Assembly: GCA_034927815.1 (NCBI GenBank)
Contig: JAYFPK010000008.1
Coordinates: 1-64,000, forward strand
DNA: 64,000 nt
Direction of reading: 5' to 3'
Source: Limiplasma sp034927815
GTDB lineage: Bacteria > Bacillota > Clostridia > Christensenellales > Aristaeellaceae
The notes beneath the pieces were generated by a model. It saw only the letters and a program-made list of their open reading frames with translations, searched no databases and was not told the origin of the DNA. The stretch's first letter is position 1; each line of letters begins with the position of its first letter. This document shows, in pieces, positions 41,519 through 49,861 of this stretch. Made by a program: the position numbers and the translations under genes.

Positions 41519-42253
41519 TCAAAACAAATCGTCGCTGACGGTTTCAGGCAAAACCAGCGTTCCGTCTTTCTCGCGGCGGTAGGCGTCCTCCATGATGGCC
41601 TTTGTGGCGGTTGCCCCAAAGCGGGAGCCGCCCACGGCCCGCACCGCCAAGGCGGCGTCCAGGGTGCGCACGCCGCCCGCGGCCTTCACCCGGATATGGG
41701 GGGAGCAGGAGGCGCGCATCAGCTTCAGGTCACGGATGGTAGCGCCGGTGGGGGCGTAGCCGGTGGAGGTTTTGACGAAGTCTGCCCCGGCCTTTTCGCA
41801 AATCTTGCATGCCCTGACGATTTCCTCCCGGGTGAGGTAGGCGTTTTCCAGAATTACCTTGACGATGGCACCCTTGGAATGGGTCAATTCGCATACGGCG
41901 CGGATATCGCTTTCCACCAGCTCGTCGTCCCCGGACCTGAGCCGTCCTATGTTTTGTACCAGGTCCAGCTCCCGGCAGCCCCCCGCAAGAGCCAGCTCCG
42001 CTTCCTTGAGCTTTCCCTCGGTGAGGCTGCTTCCATGGGGGAAGCCTATGACGGTAGTTACCATCACGTCGCTACCCGCCAGGATTTCGCCGGCCACCTC
42101 CACATCGCAGGGCTTCACGCAAACCGTGGCGCAATCGTAGGCTTTGGCAATTTTGCAACCGTCGATCACTTCCTGGCGGGTCATCTCCGGCCTTAATAAG
42201 GAGTGGTCGATCATTTTGGCAATATCCTTCGCGGTAACCTTGGTGGTGTTCAT
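41519..42253 (-). CDS. deoC: Deoxyribose-phosphate aldolase (DeoC) family, copy 1
   Basis: A 244-residue class I aldolase. Start 42253 has an AGGATGG site upstream. The catalytic Schiff-base Lys is in GADFVKTSTGYAPTGAT, and the partner Lys in HIRVKAAGGVRT. VTTVIGFPHGSS is also conserved. DeoC cleaves 2-deoxyribose-5-phosphate to glyceraldehyde-3-phosphate and acetaldehyde. In this operon, without deoxynucleoside genes, a different ketose or aldose phosphate could be the substrate. A second, divergent DeoC lies at 58544-59233. Confidence 0.93.
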   Translation of the reverse strand: MNTTKVTAKDIAKMIDHSLLRPEMTRQEVIDGCKIAKAYDCATVCVKPCDVEVAGEILAGSDVMVTTVIGFPHGSSLTEGKLKEAELALAGGCRELDLVQNIGRLRSGDDELVESDIRAVCELTHSKGAIVKVILENAYLTREEIVRACKICEKAGADFVKTSTGYAPTGATIRDLKLMRASCSPHIRVKAAGGVRTLDAALAVRAVGGSRFGATATKAIMEDAYRREKDGTLVLPETVSDDLF

Positions 42254-42316
42254 GGGTGTATTCCATCCTTTCTTGCCTGGGCAATCTTCATTGATCCTGC
42301 CGGGGCGCGGGCCGCG

Positions 42317-42720
42317 TCATTTGATCACGCGAACGGGCAGCAGGCCCTCAAATACCTCCTCCGGCACCTGACCCACATCGCAGGGCTGGGGATGGGCCGG
42401 GCACATACCGCAGCAATGGCTCTCCCCGGCGATGAACGCTTCGATCTCATCATCCGTGGCGTGGAGCTCCAGGGGCTTGTACGCCAGATATGGCTCCCAC
42501 AGCGCCTTGGTTTCCAGCTTGCCAATGATCTGGGGAAGGAACGCCAGGGGCGGGCATTTCCACACCTTGCCGTCCTGGAGGATGGGGCTGTGCCCTACGC
42601 AGAAGTCTTCAGGACCTTACACAGGATCTGTCCAACGCCGGGTTCAGGGATCGGGACTTCCTCCAGTTTCCACGGACCTCCCTTGTCCATCCCTGCCAAG
42701 CGCTTCATCATGCCTTCCAT
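42317..42720 (-). pseudogene. Degraded gene with alcohol dehydrogenase-like N-terminus
   Basis: A ribosome binding site (GGAGGG) and ATG at 42720 open a frame whose stretch WKLEEVPIPEPGVGQILCKV matches the GroES-like start of zinc alcohol dehydrogenases. It hits TAG at about 42600. A second frame carries on with VGHSPILQDGKVWKCPPLAF and a Cys-rich end (HCCGMCPAHPQPC) to 42317. So a frameshift or fusion separates the parts. The tail does not match the rest of a dehydrogenase, suggesting a deletion fusion. It precedes deoC by 63 bases. Confidence 0.55.
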
Positions 42721-42869
42721 TGTTGTCATCCCTCCAAATTTTGGCTCCACAGAGCCTGTTTGCGTACAGAACATATCATGATTTTCTTACCCGGAGGCAT
42801 GGCTGAATTGGCCAGAGACAGCTGCATCTGACTAAGAAATATCAAATTGGGGAACGGGTTGGAAAACCG

Positions 42870-43685
42870 TTAAGACTCCTGCCGGTCCTCGGCGCGTTTG
42901 TCCAAATTGCGCTTCACGGAGTAGTTGCCCTGCGTCAGGGATACGACGATCTTGGATTGGTCGCCGCGCATGACGGATTGCGTCAGTTCATACACCCGGT
43001 CGTCCTTGTCGTAGGCAAGGCGGCGGATAAAAAAGCCGGTGGTGTTTTTGGGGCAGCCCAACAAATCGCAGGTTCCCTTATCAAGTAAGATGCTTTCATA
43101 AGACTCTTCCGCGTGGACAGGTATGACGCCCGCGTCGTCCCGGAGTATATCGTAGAGCGAATTGCCTTGCAGCCGTTCCTCGGTCAAGCCGGGAATAACG
43201 GACACGGGGATATACACGCTTTCCATCAAAAGAGGAACGCCGTCCGCCATGCGGATGCGGATGATATGGTACACTTCACTGGCGTCCTCATTGCTGTCAA
43301 ACAGGAATTGCGCCACGTCGTTCGCCGGCATCATCTTTCGGAACACAAGGATGCGCGAAGACGCCTTCTTGCCCATGGCCTCCATTTCGTGGGTAAAGCT
43401 GTACACGCTTTCCATCTTGCGGCGCAGCTTCTTGCCCGACACAAACGTACCCTTGCCCCGCACCCGCACCAGCAGCCCGTCCACCACCAGCACTTTCAGC
43501 GCCTGGCGCACAGTGGAACGGCTGATATTGTAAGCGTTGCAAAAGGCCTCTTCCGTTGGGATGAGATCGCCGGCCGCCAGTTCTCCGCTATCTACCAGCT
43601 GCCTGACGATTTGGGATAGCTGATAGCTAAGGGCCAGATTGCTTTCCATGGAGAAATCCTGTTGCAACAGAATATCGCTTTTCAT
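42870..43685 (-). CDS. GntR-family (HutC/UTRA) transcription regulator
   Basis: A 271-residue regulator. The winged helix-turn-helix spans about 16-85 (IPTEEAFCNAYNISRSTVRQALKVLVVDGLLVRVRGKGTFVSG read in part). The UTRA effector domain follows, residues about 100-250 (VYHIIRIRMADGVPLLMESVYIPVSVIPGL), and usually binds a sugar phosphate. GGGAGACG precedes the start. It lies upstream of the aldolase/kinase/isomerase operon on the same strand and is its likely local regulator. A perfect sigma-A promoter with a palindrome just upstream precedes it. Confidence 0.9.
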   Translation of the reverse strand: MKSDILLQQDFSMESNLALSYQLSQIVRQLVDSGELAAGDLIPTEEAFCNAYNISRSTVRQALKVLVVDGLLVRVRGKGTFVSGKKLRRKMESVYSFTHEMEAMGKKASSRILVFRKMMPANDVAQFLFDSNEDASEVYHIIRIRMADGVPLLMESVYIPVSVIPGLTEERLQGNSLYDILRDDAGVIPVHAEESYESILLDKGTCDLLGCPKNTTGFFIRRLAYDKDDRVYELTQSVMRGDQSKIVVSLTQGNYSVKRNLDKRAEDRQES

Positions 43686-43789
43686 CTCTACGTCTCCCGT
43701 TCGTATCTTCCGTTTTTCCCGGGATGCTTACACCGTACTTTTCGCCACTGCCGTCCCTGCCCCACATTTGATACATTTGTTTGTTTTGC

Positions 43790-43818
43790 ATTATAGAGGG
43801 CGCTGGCGTCTCTGTCAA
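43790..43818 (-). promoter_or_regulatory. Consensus sigma-A promoter of gntR
   Basis: Minus strand: TTGACA (43818-43813), 17-bp spacer, TATAAT (43795-43790). All twelve hexamer bases match consensus. Confidence 0.9.
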
Positions 43819-43820
43819 TG

Positions 43821-43839
43821 GCACAAATTATTTTTGTGC
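43821..43839. promoter_or_regulatory. Candidate GntR operator
   Basis: GCACAAA-TTATT-TTTGTGC is a 7-bp inverted repeat two bases upstream of the gntR -35. It is a plausible autoregulatory site. Confidence 0.5.
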
Positions 43840-43907
43840 ATTTTGCTTTATATCATATTTATTATATAATGCATTATTAACATTTTACTGGGTTAGTTAG
43901 GACAAAC

Positions 43908-43934
43908 CATTTCATACATTTCAAACATTTCAGA
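43908..43934. repeat. Three 9-bp iterons
   Basis: CATTTCATA, CATTTCAAA and CATTTCAGA follow each other without gap, then CATGAAAAA. This may be a protein-binding array. Confidence 0.6.
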
Positions 43935-44095
43935 CATGAAAAACGTCGCCAGGGCGCGCGCTTCCAACCCGACAGGCTGAAAGGCGCTTCGGTCAAACCG
44001 GAGAATGGCGCCGCCGGAGCTGTGCTTGGATAGGGCGGCCCGCAGGCGGCAGATTCGGACCGCCTTCACTTGCCGCCAGGGCAGAGGGATACCGG

Positions 44096-44491
44096 GGCGC
44101 GGCTATGTGCCTGTCCGGTGTGGCCATGCCGTTGACCGCGCTGTTTTCCGGCCACAGCGGCAAGGGGAATGTGATTCCAGGCCCCGTCCTCGCGCTGCCG
44201 GGCGTTGCCGCAAATACAGGGTTCTGGCTGCGCTGCCGCAAGCCCGACCTTCAAAAGCCGGACGCTATCCTCGCGGTGCAACGCAAGCTCTGCCTGGCAA
44301 CGCCGCTTGTGGACGGCTGCGCCACCGTGGCGCTCACGGTGATCGCCCTTGCGCCGGGCACCCCGGCGGCCCGGTATTTTGATGTGGCCGGTTCCATTGC
44401 CGCCGCCATTTATCTCATCGCAAGCGGAGCCCTCACGCTGCGCGCCATAGCAAAGAAAGCGGCTGCTATCCGCTCCGAAGAAGGCCGCTGA
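44096..44491 (+). pseudogene. Truncated copy of the CDF-like membrane protein (left repeat copy)
   Basis: The frame is open from the left repeat edge to TGA at 44491. It matches the C-terminal ~130 residues of the intact gene at 57341-57982 (for example LQKPDAILAVQ, TVALTVIALAPGTPAARYFDV, ending EEGR). About 80 N-terminal residues are missing, and several membrane-helix Leu/Thr positions are now Pro (GVAMPLTAL, VLALPGVAAN), which suggests decay. No start with a ribosome binding site remains. Confidence 0.8.
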
Positions 44492-44560
44492 ACGGCTTAT
44501 TTCCCTGCCGTCAGGAAACGCGCCTTGACCTCAATAATACGAAAGGGTGTGAACGGCCGG

Positions 44561-44706
44561 ATGCACAAAAAGGTTGCCTTGCCCACCAGCGCAAACGCCG
44601 GCATCGGCAAGGCAACGGCAATAGCCCTCCCGAAAAAGGGCTTGCTTGTGGTCATGTTGTGCACAAGCAGAAAGCGCGGCAAGGCCGCGAGGCCGTCCAA
44701 ATCGGG
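44561..44706 (+). pseudogene. Remnant of an SDR dehydrogenase (left repeat copy)
   Basis: ATG 44561 opens MHKKVALPTSANAGIGKATA, the Rossmann start of a short-chain dehydrogenase, parallel to MRQKIALIIGANSGIG at 58051. Similarity ends at about 44706, after which the frame runs to a chance stop at 44740. Only about 48 residues of the enzyme remain. Confidence 0.75.
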
Positions 44707-44736
44707 GGAGTGCATGCGCCATAGGCGGTTTCACCC

Positions 44737-46218
44737 CTAGCCGCGCCTATACTCCGTTTCCTTCCAGGGGGCGAAGGTGAGTTTCCCGTCCGCGCTCTCC
44801 CCCAGCATGCGCAGCTGTCCCCGGCCGCTCACAGGCTCGTGCCTGCCGTCCCTGTCGGGGAGCGTATACCTTCTGAACCACGATTCCATGTAGGTACGCA
44901 GCTCCAGAACCTTGCCGCTGATTTCTTCCGGCGTATGCCGCAGGATGCGGCCCTCCTCCAGCAGATTCCAGTATTCGTCCGGGTCCTGAACGAGATCGTA
45001 AAGCTCGTGAGGGCCATAGGGATACCGGTGGACGTACTTCCATTCCTTTGTCCGCACCATGCGGGCGGGGCCATATTCGTCAAACACGACGACGCTGTCC
45101 CGCCCATCCTCGCCGCCGGTTTCCAGCAGGCGCAAAAAGCTGCGCCCCGGCAGGTCCTTTGCGTCAGGGTTTTCCACCCCGCAAAAATCCAGCAGAGTGG
45201 GCAGAATGTCATACCCGCTTAACATAGCGTCTGTGCGGACGCCCCGCGCAATGCGCCCCGGCATCGCGAAAATAGCCGGCACCTTCACGGAAGTATCGTA
45301 CATATTGTTGGGGAAGGTCGCGTTTCCTTTGCCCCAAATGCCATGCTTGCCGCAGCTAAACCCGTTATCGCTGGAATAAAGGATCAGCGTGTTTTCCAGC
45401 ACGCCCAGCCGCCTCAACTGCGCTACCATGCGCCCCACCTGGTCGTCCACCGCTTGGATGGAGGCATAGTACCCCGCAATCAGGTCCCGGACGGTGACGC
45501 TCTCCCGCTCTTTGCCGGCGAGCATCTGGCTGTATTGGATGTCAATGGCATGCTTTGGCATCCAAGGATGCCGGGCGTCCTGGGGGCTGTCCGCAAAGGT
45601 ACACTGCCGGGTATAGTATTCCACATACTCCCGGGGGTGCTGGTCCACCATGGGGCTGTGGGGCGCGGTGAAATTCACAAGGGACAGGAAGGGAACCCTG
45701 TCCGCCACGCATTCGCCCATAAAGTCCAGGGCATCCTGGGCGATCGCCTCTGTCAAATAGCGCTTTTCGGTTGTCAGCTTTCCGTCCCGGTACACCTGGG
45801 CGTCATGGTATGGCCCGCTGCCGCCGAGGGTGGCATACCAGTGGGAAAACCCCTTCTGGGGGGTGCCGCTGCCGCCCATATGCCATTTGCCGGACATGCC
45901 GCAGCGGTAGCCGGCCTCTGTAAGGTAGTCGGCATATCCCTTCATGCCCGCCAGGTATTCCACAGGCTCGCCGTCCTCCCCGCCGTTCCCCGTGCGCAGC
46001 CAGTCCAAAATTCCATGCTGGGAAGGGATGCGCCCCGTTAAAAGCGAGGCCCTGGCAGGGGAGCACACCGGCGAGACGCAAAAGAAATTCTCGCAAAATA
46101 CGCCGGATTCCGCCAGCGCGTCGATGTTGGGCGTGCGGATTTCACGGTTGCCGGCGCAGCCCAGCGCCCAAAAGCCCTGGTCGTCGGTCAATACAAACAC
46201 AACATTGGGACGTTGCAC
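44737..46218 (-). CDS. Cys-type sulfatase
   Basis: A 493-residue arylsulfatase-family enzyme. VFVLTDDQG near the N-terminus supplies the metal-binding Asp pair. The maturation motif CSPARASLLTGR contains Cys52, which must be converted to formylglycine; in anaerobes this needs a radical-SAM anSME, not encoded in this window. Further family features are GMSGKWHMGG and YSSDNGFSCGKHGIWGKG. No signal peptide is present, so it acts in the cytoplasm on an imported sulfated compound. It is last in the ABC importer operon, 31 bases after the permease. Confidence 0.93.
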   Translation of the reverse strand: MQRPNVVFVLTDDQGFWALGCAGNREIRTPNIDALAESGVFCENFFCVSPVCSPARASLLTGRIPSQHGILDWLRTGNGGEDGEPVEYLAGMKGYADYLTEAGYRCGMSGKWHMGGSGTPQKGFSHWYATLGGSGPYHDAQVYRDGKLTTEKRYLTEAIAQDALDFMGECVADRVPFLSLVNFTAPHSPMVDQHPREYVEYYTRQCTFADSPQDARHPWMPKHAIDIQYSQMLAGKERESVTVRDLIAGYYASIQAVDDQVGRMVAQLRRLGVLENTLILYSSDNGFSCGKHGIWGKGNATFPNNMYDTSVKVPAIFAMPGRIARGVRTDAMLSGYDILPTLLDFCGVENPDAKDLPGRSFLRLLETGGEDGRDSVVVFDEYGPARMVRTKEWKYVHRYPYGPHELYDLVQDPDEYWNLLEEGRILRHTPEEISGKVLELRTYMESWFRRYTLPDRDGRHEPVSGRGQLRMLGESADGKLTFAPWKETEYRRG

Positions 46219-46249
46219 ACAAACACACTCCTTTTCGCAACGATGCCTG

Positions 46250-47116
46250 CTACCCCTTAATGGCCCCGGCCATTGCGCCCTTCACAAAGTAGCGCTGCAA
46301 AAACGGGTACACCAGCAGTATGGGCAACACCGTCAGCACAACCGCGGAGGCGTTCATAATCTCCACGCTTACGGTACTGGCCAGCTCAATCTCTCCCAGC
46401 CCCGCCTGCATCTGCGAATTTTTGATCAGCTCGTACAGGTACAGCGTGATGGGCTTGAGCGCCGTTTTGGAAATGTACAGCAGCGCGTCGAAATACTTGT
46501 TCCAGTAGTTGACGGAGAAAAACACGCAAATCGTGGCAATGGCCGGCTTGGATACCGGGACGATCACCGAGAAGAGAATGCGAAAATAGGAGGCGCCATC
46601 GATGCGCGCCGCTTCCTCCAGGCTGTCCGGGATTGCGTCCATGTTTTTCTTCAGGACAAACATGTAGTAGGGGTTGACCAGCGTTGGCAAGATGAGGGAC
46701 CAGCGCGTGTTCAGCAGCCCGTACTCCTTAATTTGAAAATACATGGGCAATATGCCCGCGTCAAAAATCATCACGAACACGTACAGGGCCGTAATCAGCT
46801 TCGCGCCCCGGATTTGGTGGGTCAGCGCGTAGGCGGTCAGGATGGAGAGAAAAACGGCGATGGCGGTCCCGGTCAGCGTAATCAAAAACGAATTGTACAG
46901 GTTGGTTACAAAAGAGGTTCTTTCCCAAATATACCGCCACCCGGCCGGGTTAAAGCTCTTGGGCCAGAACCACACCTGGTTGCCGGCCACCGCGCTGACG
47001 GAGCTTAACGAGCGCGCCACAATGTTCAAAATCGGCAACAGGCAAATCAGCGCAAAAAGAATCATGAACCCATACACGAAAATTGAAAAAGCCTTTTCCT
47101 TCCAGTCCATCCGCAT
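46250..47116 (-). CDS. ABC transporter permease, LplC/YtcP type
   Basis: A 288-residue permease with six predictable helices. The EAA loop is SLEEAARIDGASYFRILFSVIVP. Length and the opening region MILFALICLLPILNIVARSLSS match the LplC/YtcP branch, which works with LplB-type partners and LipO-type binding proteins in importing complex or acidic oligosaccharides. It pairs with the gene at 47163-48089. No ATPase gene is nearby. Confidence 0.92.
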   Translation of the reverse strand: MRMDWKEKAFSIFVYGFMILFALICLLPILNIVARSLSSVSAVAGNQVWFWPKSFNPAGWRYIWERTSFVTNLYNSFLITLTGTAIAVFLSILTAYALTHQIRGAKLITALYVFVMIFDAGILPMYFQIKEYGLLNTRWSLILPTLVNPYYMFVLKKNMDAIPDSLEEAARIDGASYFRILFSVIVPVSKPAIATICVFFSVNYWNKYFDALLYISKTALKPITLYLYELIKNSQMQAGLGEIELASTVSVEIMNASAVVLTVLPILLVYPFLQRYFVKGAMAGAIKG

Positions 47117-47162
47117 AACAGTCCTTCTCCTTCCATATCACGGGTACTTGGTTTTGTATGGG

Positions 47163-48089
47163 CTACCATACGGATTGGCCTGTCATTTGTTTGGACATCA
47201 GGTTGGACACCCCCACCAGAAGCAACCCCACCAACGAGTTGAAAAAGCCCACGGCGGTCGCGTAGCTGAAGTTCGCCTGCCCAATGCCCGTGCGGTACAC
47301 ATAGGTACTGATGATGTCGCCTTTTTCATAGACGGTGGGGTTGTAAAAGGCCAGCACCTGGTCAAAGCCGGAGGTCATGATTTTCCCCAGCCGGATGGAG
47401 AGCATCAGCAGGAGCGTGGGCACCAGGTACGGGATGATGATGTAGCGGATGCGTTTCAGGCGGCTAGCGCCGTCCACAATGGCGGCGTCGAAGATCTCCT
47501 CGTCAATGGCGGTAATGGCCGCCAGGTAGACGATTGTACCCCAGCCCGCCGAGAACCACACGTCCGAAAACACCAGCAAAAACCGAAACCACCCGTTGTT
47601 CATGAAGAAAAGAACCGTATCCCCGCCCAGGGCATGCACCACCGTATTGATAACGCCTCCCGAGCCAAATACAATGTAGAATACCGAATACACCACGACC
47701 CAGGTGAAGAAGTGTGGAATGTAAATGATCGTCTGAATCCCTTTTTTCAGGGATTTGCATGTGATTTCGTTGATCATCACCGCCATGAGCATGGGCAAGG
47801 GGATGGCAAAGAGGATTTGCAGAATGTTGATCTCCACCGTATTGGAAATCACGCGCCATACTTCGGCGTCCGTAAAAAGCTTTTGGAAATTTGCAAGGCC
47901 CACCCAGTCGCTTCCCGCAATGCCCTTGAGCGGCCTGAAGTTTTGGAACGCAATGGTGATTTTGGACAGGGGCATCAGCTTGAACAGCAAAATCAGCAGC
48001 AGGCCGGGCAAAAGCATCAGGTATAGCTGGCGGTCACCCAAGAGCTTTGCAAAGGACCGTTTGCGCTTCCGTTGGTTTGTGTTTTCCAC
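47163..48089 (-). CDS. ABC transporter permease, LplB/YteP type
   Basis: A 308-residue permease. The N-terminus LLGDRQLYLMLLPGLLLILLFKLMPL is typical of LplB/YteP proteins. The EAA-type loop is EEIFDAAIVDGASRLKRIRYIIIPYL. Six helices are predicted. It follows the solute-binding protein gene and precedes the LplC-type gene, the standard order of this transporter family. Confidence 0.93.
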   Translation of the reverse strand: MENTNQRKRKRSFAKLLGDRQLYLMLLPGLLLILLFKLMPLSKITIAFQNFRPLKGIAGSDWVGLANFQKLFTDAEVWRVISNTVEINILQILFAIPLPMLMAVMINEITCKSLKKGIQTIIYIPHFFTWVVVYSVFYIVFGSGGVINTVVHALGGDTVLFFMNNGWFRFLLVFSDVWFSAGWGTIVYLAAITAIDEEIFDAAIVDGASRLKRIRYIIIPYLVPTLLLMLSIRLGKIMTSGFDQVLAFYNPTVYEKGDIISTYVYRTGIGQANFSYATAVGFFNSLVGLLLVGVSNLMSKQMTGQSVW

Positions 48090-48253
48090 GGCAATTCCTC
48101 CTTATCGCAACCCCGCGGGGAACGGCAGGCCGGCGCTTTCAGCGCAAGCCCGCCGCCCCCTGGCATGGGGGCTGTGAACACCCCACGGTCAGGACGTTCA
48201 CAGCCGCATGCGTGGGCGCCGTCACCCGGCTGTGATCCACTTTGGTTCGGCTA

Positions 48254-49696
48254 TCATTTGCTGTACCAGTTGTTGTAGAACTCCTCAACTTCCTTTCCGC
48301 CGTTTGCGGACCAGTACGCGCGGACAGCTTCCAAATCCCCAAGGGACTTGGTGCCGGCCACAATCGCCGTCAGGTTGTCTTTTACATAGGTATCCAGGGC
48401 AACCTTATTGCCCACCACGGTCACAGCAGGCGCCAGCGCGGTAGGATCCTTTACGCCTGCGTCCTGCAGCGAGGCCTTGTATGTTTTGAAAATCCACTCC
48501 AGGTCCGCATTCTTGGTCAGGCGCGTCTCCCACATTTTGGGGTAAATGTCTTCGCGCAGGAACCCGTTGACAAACACGTTGGAGTTGTTTTTCTCCTCGT
48601 TGAAGGCGGGCTGGATCAGCTTATAGTTTCCATTTTCGTCGTACTCGAAATGCGTGCCTTCCACGCCCAGAACGATTTCCGTAAAGCTCTCCTCTTTGAT
48701 CTGGTTATTGATGACGGCGATGGTTTCCTCGGGGCGCTCACAGGTTACGGGAATCGCGCCGTAAGCGAACAGGCCGTATTCCATGCGCCCGTGTACCTTG
48801 CCAGTGGCATCCGGCATCAGGGGCAAAACGTCGTATTCCATTTTCGGCTCCAAAGAGCGAAGCGCGCCCACGGGGGTTTCCGTGCCTTGCCACTTTGTGT
48901 AGATCATCACCGCTTGCCCGGAAGACCACTTGGAGCGCGCGTCGCTGTTGGAAAGGGCGGGCATTTCCGCGTCAATCAAGCCTTCCTGGTATAGCTTTGC
49001 CACAAAGGCCAGGTACTCCTCCAGGGCCGGGTTGTTCACCATCGGCACAAGCTTGCCGTCAATGTCCTGCCACAGGTCCACCAGGTTGAAGGCGCTGGCG
49101 ATGTTGTTGATGAAGTATCCGCCCACCTTCAGGTCATTGGGGACAGTCAGGGGGATTTTGTCGGGATAGGCGGCCTTTACAGCCACCAGCATGTCGTAGA
49201 ACTCATCCAGGTTGGTGGGCATGGCAATCCCGGCGGCATCCAGCAAATCCTTGCGGACCAGGATGCTGTCCTCCAGGGCGCCCGCAAACTGGATGGCGGA
49301 AGGAATGGCCCAGATTTCGCCGTTTTCCCCTGTTACCGCCGGCCACAGCGTTTGGAAGGAAGCCTTGATTTCAGGGCCGTATTCATCCAGCAGCGGCCCA
49401 ATATCCATCAGCGCCTCTTCCCCCATCATCAGATCATAGTTCTCTTTGGTCAGATAGATGAAGTCGTAGGGCTGTCCGGACGAAACGATCAGCATGAGCT
49501 GCTCGGTTCCATTGAGAACCTCGTAGTCGATTTTCCTTCCGGCCACACGCTGGCAAACCTCCCAGCCGATGTCGGAATCCAGATCATAAAACCCGGCCTG
49601 AATCAGGAATTTTAGCCCATCCTCCTCCGCCATTGCCGGTACGCCCATTGCGCACATCAGTGTCATTGCCAGAAGCAGCGCGATCCATTTTTTCAT
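48254..49696 (-). CDS. Extracellular solute-binding protein (LipO-like)
   Basis: A 480-residue binding protein. A signal peptide (MKKWIALLLAMTLMCAMG, cleavage after VPAMA) is present; no typical lipobox is seen, as in the other binding protein at 30401. The lobes include YDFIYLTKENYDLMMGEEALMDIGPLLDEYGPE (in part) and IWAIPSAIQFAGALEDSILVRKDLLDAAGI. AAGGAGG precedes the start. It feeds the LplB/LplC permeases; a sulfated oligosaccharide is a reasonable guess from the linked sulfatase. Confidence 0.9.
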   Translation of the reverse strand: MKKWIALLLAMTLMCAMGVPAMAEEDGLKFLIQAGFYDLDSDIGWEVCQRVAGRKIDYEVLNGTEQLMLIVSSGQPYDFIYLTKENYDLMMGEEALMDIGPLLDEYGPEIKASFQTLWPAVTGENGEIWAIPSAIQFAGALEDSILVRKDLLDAAGIAMPTNLDEFYDMLVAVKAAYPDKIPLTVPNDLKVGGYFINNIASAFNLVDLWQDIDGKLVPMVNNPALEEYLAFVAKLYQEGLIDAEMPALSNSDARSKWSSGQAVMIYTKWQGTETPVGALRSLEPKMEYDVLPLMPDATGKVHGRMEYGLFAYGAIPVTCERPEETIAVINNQIKEESFTEIVLGVEGTHFEYDENGNYKLIQPAFNEEKNNSNVFVNGFLREDIYPKMWETRLTKNADLEWIFKTYKASLQDAGVKDPTALAPAVTVVGNKVALDTYVKDNLTAIVAGTKSLGDLEAVRAYWSANGGKEVEEFYNNWYSK

Positions 49697-49861
49697 TGTG
49701 TTTTCCTCCTTAACCCTTTCTTTTTCATACGGTGCATTTTACATCCTACCCGGCCTGCGTTCATTCCCACCCCGCTTTCAACCGGCCCGTCCGCCGCAGC
49801 CGAACGCTTGCCGTTACTCAGACTATGCTCTCGGGAACCAATCCTTTGTTGCTTTCCCCGC

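Larger units (their letters stand above)
43686..44095. other. AT-rich regulatory region and island boundary
   Basis: These 410 bases hold the gntR promoter (43790-43818), a palindrome (43821-43839), a very AT-rich stretch (about 43840-43890) and three 9-bp iterons (43908-43934). From about 43940 the sequence is GC-rich again and shows no gene until the truncated repeat begins at 44096. Confidence 0.6.
44096..44706 (+). repeat. Left copy of a ~0.6-kb direct repeat
   Basis: From GGCGCGGCTATGTGCCTGTC at 44096 to about 44706 the sequence aligns with 57587-58191 in the same orientation, with scattered differences (I estimate roughly 85-90% identity by eye). Similarity stops abruptly on both sides. 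Confidence 0.85.

Noticed and set aside
42793..42872. tRNA-like sequence (GCTG...CAGC D-arm, GGTTGGAAAACC arm) upstream of the pseudogene
   Set aside because: The acceptor strands do not pair, the anticodon arm cannot be closed properly and the T-loop lacks TTC. It also overlaps the end of gntR. At most a tRNA remnant; a covariance search would decide.
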